Shown here piece after piece: positions 11,781-22,184 of a DNA stretch of 64,000 nucleotides; position 1 is the stretch's first letter, and the number at the start of each line of letters is the position of its first letter. The notes below the pieces were generated by a model. The model worked only from the letters and a program-made list of their open reading frames with translations. It made no database searches and was not told where the DNA came from. The stretch is from Furcasterigmium furcatum (taxonomy: Eukaryota > Ascomycota > Sordariomycetes > Glomerellales > Plectosphaerellaceae). Both the position numbers and the translations under genes were made by a program. The stretch lies in NCBI GenBank assembly GCA_001599815.1, contig BCIA01000002.1, positions 7,093,452 through 7,157,451 of the forward strand, read 5' to 3'.

Positions 11781-13836
11781 ATGGAGAACCCTTGTAGTCG
11801 CAAGGGGAGTGGTTTCGGTTTCCAGAAATGGCCCGCCATGTGGTTCTTAGGCGACTACCCTCCCCCAAGACCGGGGCCGCTTCTGTCGATCGATCCTGGC
11901 CAGGAACTGGTCGGCGACCATCCTCCGCGCGATCTCTTACCAATCGACCAAGGCGAACCAGTTCTGCCTTACGCGGTGCTCAAACCTTGCTCCCATATGG
12001 ATGTCGTCCAAATCTGCAGCGCTGGCATTGTGTCCCTGTTCATCTCCTGCCTGTCATCGGCACTTTACACCTGTCTGTCGACCAGCAGGTCAATCAACTG
12101 GGAGTTCCCATCCAGGACTCGCATTGAGCAGTTTTTCCGGACTGATATTTCTCGAGGGTGCTTTCTTCAACATTCTCCTCGCCAGGCCCCGGCGGGGAAC
12201 ACGACCAATGGCACCAGGGAGTGCCCTGTTGGACAGCACAGCCCTCCCAAGTCACATTCGACACAGCATCCGATAGAGCCCCGAAACCAACCAAAGAGCC
12301 AGGAAGGGTTTTACCAAAGCGGAAAACGCCAAAAAGGAGAGGATACACCCGGCAAACGGCCTCGTGGAGGTGCCTCTCTGGCTGCGAGCAGTCGTTCTGG
12401 GGAGAGCACCTCAGAACAGTTTCCGTGCCCTTTCAGAGTCCGCGACCCAAACATTTTCAACGTTCGGGACTTCCCAACTTGTGCAACGCACTATTCGAAC
12501 ATTTCTGACGTCAAGTTGGTGCATCCAGTCCGTTATTCTTGCCCAAGTTGCTGATACCAGAACTTTCAGAAAACACGTCATCAGCCACCACCAGCGAGAG
12601 AATGTTCAGCTTAGATGCCCGCAATGCCACACACGCTTGATTAGCATTAAGCGCCTGAACCTGCATCGCTGCAGTAGCAGGTCGGACATACGCGACCAGG
12701 TTGATTCAGAAAACGGCCTGACGGGGATTGAAATGGAAGATCTCCGTAAGAGAAAGCAGAACTCGAAGATTACAAGCTGGCCTAAGCTGTGGTCTCGTCT
12801 TTTCGGGGAAACTGACCCAGTCGGCTCGACGGGTGAGTACGATGAGACATTGCAAGGCACCCCTATCCACAAAAATGTGATGCTGATAAGAAGCCAACCA
12901 GACCCGCCAGTCATCATCGACTTTTTCGAAATTGCCTCCGCCGTCACGATGGTTTTGGAGAGCAACGAGTTCCGAGTTATGCTTGAAGATGGCTGCGGCT
13001 TGATGACTGACCGTCAAGCCAGAGACGTTATCGACCTCTTCGAAACATCGATAGCAGCCCTCCTGGACGTTGCCAAGTCCAATTTGCTCGACCAGACGAG
13101 ATGCAAAACAAATTGGACGCCGCCACTGCCCTTCAGCACAGCGGGAGCAGCCAAGATGCCAACCCCAGCGTATGCATCCAACTACTCGAATGTCAACGCC
13201 ACCACCTCGCCAATGTCATTGTGTGATGAACACAGAACATCGGGACCAAATTTTCGCAGCAATAGTCTCGCATCAGATCAACATGTCCGTTCAAATGAGG
13301 CACAGCCATTGGCAACCGCAGCGGGAGAGATTCAGCCCCGACTATCCATCACTGCCGTCCAAGCTACTCCGCAGATTTCCAACAGCAATGCAGACCTCAG
13401 CCATCTTGCTGGATCGCAGCCGCCCCGGCCAGGGAGCCTCCAGTCTCTCGCGGTAGATGGTGGCACCACATACCCTGCAGGGAGTGACCTTGCTAGGGCA
13501 CCCCCGCTGCGCACCCTCCCAACTCTGCACGATCCCTTACCTGATCTCGGCCTGTTCTGGGGCCAAGACGTCTTTCCGGAATTGATGACGCCCAGGAGTA
13601 GCAGTGTCTCTGCCGAGCCTGAACTAGCTGACCAGTACGAGGAGACTTTCCCAGGAGCAAGGTCGTATGCGAATCTGGCAGGACTCATGGCCGATGGATC
13701 CAATTCTTTGAACCACAGCGAGACTTTTGTTCTACCGGGCTCCGATCTGAATGGCCAGGAACCTTTCTGGGGTTTGGATCAGGATGACTTTGTCGAAGAT
13801 AGCAATGTGGCGGAAGACTGCATGTATGGGAGATAG
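11781..13836 (+). CDS. C2H2-like zinc finger protein, start uncertain
   Basis: Exons 11,781-12,514 and 12,570-13,836 (666 residues if the first ATG is used). The 55-bp intron has an unusual GTTGGT donor, GCTGAT branch and TTCAG. Joining gives a finger module: FPCPFRVRD..., TCATHYSNISDVKKHVISHH, then LRCPQCHTRLISIKRLNLHRC, i.e. Cys/His pairs with long spacing as in many fungal C2H2-like proteins. A Lys/Arg-rich stretch (KRQKGEDTPGKRPRGG) precedes it. The C-terminal ~300 residues are Ser/Pro/Asn-rich with an acidic end, as in an activator. The N-terminal ~170 residues look non-conserved, so the true start may be later or in another exon. Probably nuclear. Confidence 0.6.
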
Positions 13837-15071
13837 CTATGACTCGGAAGGGCCGACGAGGGGATTTTAAATCATCAATAAGGCAGCATGACTAAGAATT
13901 ATTTATTTTCCTTGGCTATAAAGAGCGCGACTTTCTCTAGTCTAGGAAATGTAGATGCTAGTTATGCGCCTCCGCAGACTAGGGGAATCTTGATTGTTGC
14001 CTGTGGATCATGGGCGAGCAGATGCCAACCCACTTCCGCTTGTTTCTCGTCACACATCGCGGAAGGTCGAACTGGGGTTGAAGGAAGCACTGTGAAACGC
14101 TCTGTCAGCCCATCGCCTTTTCACACCACCTAACGCCTAGTTAATACGCTACAAGTACGGAGTCCACACATGCTTCGTCCCACCCGCCTGGCGTTGTTGT
14201 TGGCGTGTCTAGGTAATCATCTCTCGACGGTCCTTCCAGACGAATGTCGCTGTACATGTCAGGTCTAGCAAGCGTACCTGTCAGCTTTAAGGGGCACAAA
14301 GTACAGCAAACCGCTCAATGTTGCGGCGCTCAAAATCGCGCCCATATTAACGTTGACCCATGCGCGCCGTGACTTTATCTTCGCATCACAGCGGCTTCGC
14401 TGTTGTTGACGGTGGGAAATAGGCAAGATGTGAACTCCGAGCAGGTCATGGCCACACTGTGATTGGTGTTTGTGCCACAGCGCCGCTAGGATAATCTCGT
14501 TGAGCGTCGTCGCAACACAGGTCTACGGCACCGCTGCGGAGGCCTCACAGGAGCAATGTGGTCTTCGCCCGAGCAAGTTGGCAGGGAACGGACTAGCCTG
14601 CCCAGAGCTTTTTGACTTCGCCGCAGCGCAGGGGGGACGCGAGATTATAACGACCGCCAACTGCAGGACTGTAGTCCTGGACACACCATCTCTCCCCGTT
14701 TAGGCGACTTCGGTTGCATTAGCGCCGGCTCAAGGCGCGCGAATCCGGCAAACTGAGGCCCACCACCCCCGGGACTCGGCCGAACCCCGAATCTTGGTCC
14801 TGGGGTACCTGGGTCATACCGCAATCGCTTGTCGTTTTGAGGCCCAGCTTTCTCTAAGCCCCAAATCTTACAGGGGTCAATGGATGCCCGTCGAATCAGC
14901 ATCCTCTCGGCTTCAGGCGGGCGAATCGCCCTGCGTGCCGGGAGCCTAGAACCTTGACCATCCGCTCAGCCACGGGCAAACAGAATCAGACGATGTTGGT
15001 TGTTGAACCGGGAGCACGGTCTGGCCTAATGCGATTCGCATGGCGGGACTGTGCCTCGCAGCTTGGACGGC
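13837..15071. other. intergenic, repeat copy B only
   Basis: Apart from repeat copy B, no gene is supported. Around 14,645-14,900 the sequence is GC-rich but shows no family features in any frame. Confidence 0.4.
14385..14620. repeat. diverged dispersed repeat, copy B
   Basis: Partner of 10,195-10,470. The matching blocks occur in the same order (GGGAAATAGG, GAACTC-GAGCA, GGATAAT-TCGTTG, GAGGCCTCA, AGCAATGTGGT). The pair brackets the C2H2-like gene. Confidence 0.6.
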
Positions 15072-15078
15072 ATATAAA
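15072..15078 (+). promoter_or_regulatory. TATA box of the tail-anchored protein gene
   Basis: ATATAAA lies 108 bases upstream of the ATG at 15,180, with a nine-codon upstream reading frame (15,085-15,114) in between. Confidence 0.5.
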
Positions 15079-15179
15079 CCAAGCATGCCGCGTACCATCG
15101 TCAGGTTTACCTAACGAGCAGACAGTACCTACACTCCGTCGCAGCAAACCATTCAGTCGCCGACGCCCAGACCGCCAAG

Positions 15180-16301
15180 ATGCCTATCACAGACGCAGTC
15201 GGAGCTCTCACGCTCGTCAACGTTGGCCCGCTGACCACGACCTTCACGGCCCCCTCGTCGTGCGCCACAACCAACAACTACTTCGGCCTGCGGGCCATCG
15301 CCCTCGAAGATCCCCCCGAGTTTACGCACTTCGCCTTGGCGCAAGTGGGCGGATGCGATCCCGATGCCATGTTCGAGACGCACGGCGACTGTTACCCCCA
15401 CGGCGAAAAGTTGGACGAGGTGGCTTCGGCCTCACTCCAAGTCCCCTACTACTCGCCGGCCAATGTCTGCCCCTCAGGCTACGAGACCGTCGGCACCGCG
15501 GCCATGAACGGCGGCTCGGCCAGCATCTCCGGCCTCTTCACCTACGACCCCAGCAACTACTACATGTCCCCCGAGCCCACCGGGAGTCAGACCCCCGAGT
15601 ACAACTTCTTCCCCAACAGCCTCACCTCCGCCCTGGGCCCCCAGGAGACTATTGTGGCGTGCTGTCCTAGGTAAGCCCCCGGCTTGGCTTGGAATGCAGA
15701 AAGCACAGGACTAATGGCGGCTCTGTCCAGCGGCTACAGCATCTGGCGATATATCTGCCACTCCACCTTCCCCGCCAGCGACCTGGCCGGCTCCACCGGC
15801 TGCCGCCAAGTGCTGACCAGCACGGCCTCGTGGTACTACGATTTACAGTGGTCCACCAGGACCGAGACCTGGGCGTATCAAGGCACCACCTACACTAACA
15901 CCCTCAATATTCCCCCGCAGCCGACGTTCACCGAGGGCATCTCCACGAGCACCTTCACATTCGACGACAAGGGTATTCCCACAGGCCTCAGGGAGTTATA
16001 CGATGAGCAGTACCCGGCGGGCCTGGGCATCGACCTCGAAAACGGAACTATCGTTGGCATCTCTCAGGTCGACGTCATGTACCTCATCAACGGCGGCGAC
16101 GATGACGGCAGGGGCACGGAGGAGAGCAGCAGCGCGGCAGAGGGCAGCAGCGCGGTGGAAAGCGACGGCGCTGAAGAATCCGAAGAGCCGAGCGCCGCGT
16201 CCGCCCTCGCACCTGCCAACTTGTGGCGCGCCGTGGGAGGTGTTATGGCTGTCTGGACTGTCGGAGCCATCGCTGGCGTCGGCATGATGGCTGCTCTCTG
16301 A
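15180..16301 (+). CDS. membrane-anchored surface protein of unknown function
   Basis: Exons 15,180-15,670 and 15,731-16,301 (60-bp intron, GTAAGC..CCAG) give 353 residues. Splicing yields CCPSGYSIW, a block common in fungal extracellular proteins of unknown role. The N-terminal part (~1-165) has several Cys and Tyr/Thr-rich strands. A low-complexity acidic Ser/Glu/Ala stretch (~275-310) is followed by one membrane segment (LWRAVGGVMAVWTVGAIAGVGM) and almost no tail. No N-terminal signal peptide is visible, so either the true start is elsewhere or the C-terminal segment does the targeting. A nine-codon upstream ORF may reduce translation. Confidence 0.7.
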
Positions 16302-17335
16302 TCCAGGGGTAGATGTCCTGATGTTGGCGTTTTCTGGGCGTGATTTACTTTGTCTAAGCAGGAAGTGACAATCAGACTAAATGTAATAATGCTCGCATAC
16401 CGGTGGTCGTCATTGCGGAAGAAGTGATACTATTGTGATAGGCGCTACCTATAGAATGGCTCTAATTTCCGTCGCTGGCGGAGGGTTCCGGTGGTGTTTC
16501 GGTCTTGGCCTTGGTGATGGTTGAGCGGGACAGAAGGTGCCGGTGGTCGTTTGGCTGCTGTAAAATGGCGGATTCCCACTCGGCAGCCAGTGGTAATGCC
16601 CCGCTTCTGCGCTTCCCAGCCCGGTCTCCCAGTCCCTTCATGTGGTCCGCAGTCTGAGATGGGAAGTCCCTCTATGTCTCTGAGAGTCTCTTCCAAGGAA
16701 CCCTTCTGAAGGCGCGGAGGCAATGCTACGTCTTGGTAAGCCCCTGATTCCGCAATCGCAATCCGACTGGCGAGCTGGCTCAGTCGTTGCGAATTTCCGT
16801 TGTTGTGACAGAGTGCAGCGCGGGCCGTAGTGGGTCTGGGGAAACGGCGCCGGGACCCAAGCCGAACCCCGGCCCCACTCCGTGTCTTTGGCTGTGGCTG
16901 CTAGCACCGCCGCGATGATGCGAAGAGAGCATGGTGGTCAATCTGATGCCGTCAGCCATTTCGTCTCATCGTTAGTCCTTGCCTGGACGAGCAAAAAGCC
17001 AGGGTCTCCTCTTTCTCGTCGCAGGGGTCGCCGGTCCAGTTGTTGACCAAATCAGCATTCTTTGAACTGCTTCAAGTTGATCTCGCAGTCCCTGGAGCTT
17101 CCTCTACCTCAATAGAAAGCCATATCAACTTTCAGAAATTAAGCCAGAGGCCATCTCAATAATATCGAGTCAAGAGAGGGTCAACTCAATTATTTACGGC
17201 CCAGTCTGAGTCTGCCGGGCTTGGCCCTTGCGATGTGGGTTCCGGGACCCTCTTTCCAGTGCAGTTTGGGCGATTGGACCTCCTCATAGCCAGAACCCAG
17301 ACCAGACTCATTTCCTCCCCATCTGCCTTTCCGCG
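16302..17335. other. intergenic, no gene seen
   Basis: Open stretches exist on both strands but none has family features, a signal peptide or coherent splice sites. Confidence 0.4.
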
Positions 17336-19209
17336 ATGTCTCGGTCCCCGTTCACACCAGCAACGCGCCCAGGCGCGTATTTACTGCCGGACCCCCTGCT
17401 AGCAACTAACGATGATCCCATACACGTCCGCCTCAACCCCCAGTGCGGCGTCTGCACGTACTTCTTCGAGCCGGGAGACCGGGTGGCGTCCATCACCAGT
17501 CTCTGACCGCTCTTCCGTCTTGCCTAACTGCCGACTAATGCCTCTCAGTCCCCCATTTCAACAACCCCGGCCGATGGGTTGTGCTCGATGGCGTCGTCTA
17601 CCCCGAGTCTAGTCGCGTCGACATGGAAGGCCAGCACTACTCTTTTTGTCGGGAGGACGCGTGTAACTCGTGCCGCGAGCTCCCCGAGACGGGGACGGTC
17701 CACGTCAGCTGCTTGAACCTGTACGCCAGGCTGGTGTCATGGCCGGATAGGTGGCGACGGCTCCTGAGGATCTGCATCAGCAGGCATCCGTGGCAGAATA
17801 GCCCGGTCCTCCGGATGGCGCCCCGGCGAACGCGGAACGTCAACCTGGCCTTGGCCCGGGCCGTGGCCGTCATGGGCGTCTCCTGGTTGGTAGACCTTCC
17901 ATTCCCTGCGGTTGATTTGATCTTGGACCACTTGCACCAGTCCGCCCACGAACTCGTCCGTCTTTGCGCCGCGGAGGATGCGATCCGCATCTTGCTCGAG
18001 GGTGATCAAGGCGCCGAGGTCCACCCGCTCAGCAGGGTCCAGTCTTGGTGGTTGGTAGAACTGGAGAAGTATACTCGATCATCGCCCCAAAGGAGGGCCA
18101 TCTCTTCCGGCTGCAGGTAAGGTCTGCCACTCATGTGGCATCTAACTTCTCACTAACTCATCTCAGGATGGCCGTGGTCGCGTCGAGCCCGAATCCTGTG
18201 ACGAATCAGAGCACTGGCCCATCTTGGACACGCCCAATCCACCACCGCTCGACGGCTGCTCTCGACTGATCCCGTTGACACTAGGTGATCCCCGCAGGCG
18301 CGACTGCCGGCTCGTTACCGTGTCGCTGTTTCGCTGCACAGGGCTCACCTTCTTCATATCCGCAGGCATCACCCGGGCAGTCCACAGGCATTCTGCCCAG
18401 CAACCAAACCCAGTGGACACTTTCAACCGGCTTCCCTGGCAGACGCGGGCGGAAGTTGTTTGGGTTTACGTTCCACTCGCCCCAGAGGACAGGGTGACCG
18501 CCGTTGCCCTTCGCCACAACTCTGTCAATAACGACGTGTACCGGTCGTGCTTCAGGGAATGCTGTTATGTGGTAGGATGTGATCCTCTCGGCGGCCTGGC
18601 CTCGCTGACTGTCGTGTCTAGTTCGAAACATCCCTGAGCGGTGTCTTCACGGCAGGGCCCTACGACTATGGTAAGGAAAAGGGCGTTAGCCTGGCTCACG
18701 ATAAATCTACTCCAGTCTTTGACTGCCAGGAGGAGCCCGTGGCGTACTGCCTCGGGGTGTATCCCCCGGGCAAGCCTCGCGGCGAATAGTTCCCGCAGCT
18801 CGCGCCCCGAAAAGAAGCTTTTGAATGGGTGGCCTGCTATTCGTACGCACGGACGGATGGGGTTTCCGGCCTCTGGGTGTTCTGCGACGCTAAGACGGAG
18901 CTCTTCAAAGGAATGGTCATCGAGTATCGGAACGGACACCAGCGAGCACTTGGTAGCTGTCGCATGGGTGTCGACCGTGTCGAGAACTGCGCGGAGCTCG
19001 GGGACTTGCGCTTCCAGACGATCTGGGATGCTTGGTTTCCACATGTGAAGGCATCGCTTGGCCCGGGCCCGGAGACCGAGAAAGGCGAACCGGGGTGGGA
19101 ACGCCTGGTTGAGGGTCGGCACCTAGAGGTTTGGTTTTCCTGTCGGGGCACGTCCATGCACCAGGCTCTCGACTGCAGGTTGACCGCTGTTGCAGACGCC
19201 GAGGACTGA
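17336..19209 (+). pseudogene. unknown fungal gene, probably inactivated
   Basis: Exons 17,336-17,498, 17,549-~18,001, ~18,043-18,116, 18,167-18,571, 18,622-18,670 and 18,716-19,209 make a coherent product of the uncharacterised fungal type with CGVCTYFFEPGD near the start, CRVQSW-like and VEPESC-like middle parts, and a C-terminal FKGMVIEYRNGHQRALGSCR block. Two faults occur. The frame must shift near 18,002-18,042; only a 41-bp intron without a clear branch site would rescue it. An in-frame TAG at 18,787-18,789 interrupts the last exon although homology-like sequence continues without a break. CAG->TAG would be a CpA->TpA change. No function is known; no enzyme motif seen. Confidence 0.5.
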
Positions 19210-19676
19210 GTTTGTATGCTCATCTGGCCAGCAGGGGAGACGTCCCGGATAACGAGGATCAATATCCCGCCTGGGTTCACGAGAAGTTGCCCACGTCATC
19301 TCGTATTCATCTCAGTCACTCTCAACGAATGCAAAGCCTCAAATATTGCTGAAAACGAGAGATCTGAGTCGAAGTGATCGCTATTGTTCCGAAAAATGCG
19401 TTGGGGTCAAAAGAGCCCTCGAGGTTGTCGCCATCGCGTCGTTGGTGAGGCGCAGCAACGTGCTTGCCTCCCTAGCCTCCCTGACTTCGGCACACGTGTA
19501 CGCCAAAAGCATGGGTAAGGTAGCTTTTAAAACAACTAATCAGGTGTTTAGCAGGGGTTGAGAGAACTTCCGTCGAGTAGTTCCAACGTCCCGCGGGAGA
19601 TATTAGGCACGCCATGGCCGGGACCGATGAGGTGCTTGGTGCGGAGCACCACCGGCGGATGCGGCTATCCGGCCGG
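19210..19676. other. intergenic/promoter of dioxygenase gene
   Basis: No gene seen. Near 19,650-19,676 several CGG/CCG triplets lie just before the TATA box and could bind a Zn-cluster regulator. Confidence 0.4.
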
Positions 19677-19684
19677 TATATAAC
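19677..19684 (+). promoter_or_regulatory. TATA box of the TauD-like gene
   Basis: TATATAAC, 149 bases before the ATG at 19,833. Confidence 0.5.
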
Positions 19685-19832
19685 TAGCAACCAACAAGGC
19701 CGATTCCCGCCCGTTGTCTTGGCCGATCTATGTGTCAACCAGGAAAGATAGCATCTAAAGTGCCAAAAGAAGACAGTGACCCGACAACCCACTTGTTACC
19801 GTATCTCTTCATTCCTTCAAGACACTGCCGAC

Positions 19833-21277
19833 ATGGCCGCCGTAGCCACCGCCCGAGTTGTTGCTCCGCCCTCTGGTCAGCCGGACATCGCTTACCACCC
19901 AGACTGGGACAATTATCAGGCCCGCATCGCCCGCCGCAAGCAGACTGAAGACCTGCCCAAGACCCTACCGGAGGGGTTTCCCAAGGAGCTGAAGGGCGAC
20001 CTCGTCTGGGACGGGGAGACCCTCGCCGAGAAGTACAACTGGACCTACGTCCTGTCGGCCGATCAGCTGGCCGAGATTGACAAGGCTGTCGGGCATTTCA
20101 AGTGTGAGCAGCGCCATTGCTTGCCGTCTTTGGCATGACCCGCTAACGGCCGGCCCAGCTCTCAACCTTGCTCTCGGCTACATCACGCAGGAGACATTCC
20201 CCCTACCCACCCTGCACGACGAGCTGCGCCGCCTTTCACGTGAGCTCCATCTCGGCCACGGATTCTTCGTTCTTCGCGGCCTTGACGTCGATCGCTATAC
20301 GCGCGAGGAGAACATCATCATCTACACCGGCGTCTCTTCGCACATCGGCTCCATCCGCGGGCGCCAGGATGCTTACTTTGAAGGTAAGCGCGCCGATGTC
20401 GTGGTCGGGCATATCAAGGACGTCAAGTCTGGGCTCGGCGAGAAGAGGAACAAGGACGAGATCAAGATCGGCACCCCCGCGTACACGGCCGATAAGCAAG
20501 TCTTCCATACCGACTCGGGAGACATAGTCTCGCTCTTCGCACTCTCAACAGCCGCCGAGGGAGGCGCCAGCCGCCTGGCCAGCACGTGGCGCGTGTATAA
20601 CCACCTCGCCGCGACTCGGCCTGACCTCATCCACACGCTGAGCGGGCGTTGGGAAGCAGAACTGTAAGCCCCCTTGCCCGGGAGATCCCCCACCCAGTCG
20701 CTAATGAGGGCTTGTCTGCTCTCAGCTTCACCAAGACCGTGGACAACAAGGACAAGTTCATGAGCCGGCCCCTGCTCTATCACCAGCCCGCCAGCGCCGA
20801 TGGCAAGATCCCGGATCGGGTGCTCCTCCAGTACGGCCGGCGCTATTACGTCGGCTACGGAGAACTCCCGCGCAGCAGCCACCTGCCCCCCATCACTGAG
20901 GCGCAGGCTGAGGCCCTGGACGCACTCCACTTCCTTGGCGAGCGGTTTAGCGTTTCGACCAACTTTGAGAAGGGCGACATCCAGTACGTCAACAACGTGG
21001 CCATATTCCATGCGCGGGACGGGTTCACAGACACCCCGGACAAACAGTGAGTTTTGCCCTAACGAAAGCTGGTCGCAGCCCGATGGGACCAATGACTGAC
21101 TGGGTTGGCGCAACTAACAGGCGCCATTTACTGCGACAGTGGCTCCGTGACCCCGAATATGCGTGGGAGACGCCAGTCCCACTGGCCTCGAGATGGGACC
21201 GCGTCTACGGCGGGGTGACCCCTGAGCTACAGACGTTCCCGCTCGAGCCTCACACTCGCAGCGAGAGTACCAAGTAA
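19833..21277 (+). CDS. TauD/TfdA-family 2-oxoglutarate Fe(II) dioxygenase
   Basis: Four exons, 19,833-20,103, 20,159-20,663, 20,726-21,046 and 21,121-21,277, give 417 residues. Introns are 55, 62 and 74 bp with GCTAAC/GCTAAT/AACTAAC-type branches. The iron-binding facial triad is present: His-Thr-Asp in VFHTDSGDIVSLFAL and a distal His in VNNVAIFHARDGFTD. The 2-oxoglutarate-binding Arg is in RHLLRQWLRDPEYAW. Fungal members oxidise taurine, alkyl sulfonates or other small acids; the substrate is not set by sequence. Soluble, cytosolic. Followed ~0.9 kb later by a methionine-type permease, so a sulfur-nutrient link is possible but unproven. Confidence 0.9.
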
Positions 21278-22184
21278 GGCACCCGCATTACGAGGCAATA
21301 TTTCAAGGGCGTGTGCAAGAGATATCGCCGCGAGAAGGGGGGGCACCTAGAATAGACCACATCCAGACTGCGTAATCCATACTCGTAGCAAGATTGAAGA
21401 GCAACAAGTCGCACCGTACCAGTGGTCCTCTCCTCATACACGTTACCTACTGAATCAATCCGGATTCAGTTGAGCACTCAGACACCTCCGCGGTTACCCT
21501 GGTTGAGAGATGCTGTAATCCTTAGTGCGAGCACGCAATTGTTCTCAACCCTGCCGGGTGTCTGCTTCCCGCGGGAGCGGTTGGGCCTGAACGGGTAGAA
21601 GTTGTTGACGATTGAAACCGACTAAAGTCTCTGATAGCGTCGATGATGCAAGCGCGTTGGAGCATTGCGAATCGCTGACCCTTGTGCCTCGATTCCGGTC
21701 CTCGGGCGAGTCGTACGATCTCAACGGGCACCGGTCACCAATGCGAAGTGCCGTCCACCTCCCCGACACTCATCTCCGCGGAAGGGAAGCATGCCTCCAG
21801 TAATACGATAAGTATTTAGTTTTCGCCATGAACCCTCAGGATGATGTGCTCGCTTTCCGGGCTCCCAAACGAGAAGGTGAGACGTTGAGAAGGCCCTTTT
21901 GTAAAGCGAACGCGACATCGCCCGGCCTTCAGCGATGATGGTTCTCCAAGTGTGATTATGCCATCACCCTGGCCGATCACGTCCTGTACCAACAGATGGG
22001 GTTGGTGCTCGCTCGGTGCGGTTGGTGATCTTCTTGAGGCTACCCAGAAGGCCAGCGCGCAGAGAATAAAAGGCCTCCCCCGTCTCGTCCGTGAACTACT
22101 CTGGTTACTCATCCCGCCATCTTAAACTCCATACGGATCCTGCTCTTGTCCGCAACCTTGGCTCCCCGCCATACGACAACCACC
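21278..22184. other. intergenic/promoter of permease, no gene seen
   Basis: No supported gene. The sequence just before the permease ATG is pyrimidine-rich, as usual for a fungal leader. Confidence 0.4.

Noticed and set aside
13888..14133. 81-codon plus-strand frame after the C2H2-like gene
   Set aside because: No signal peptide, domain or conserved-looking block; no promoter sign.
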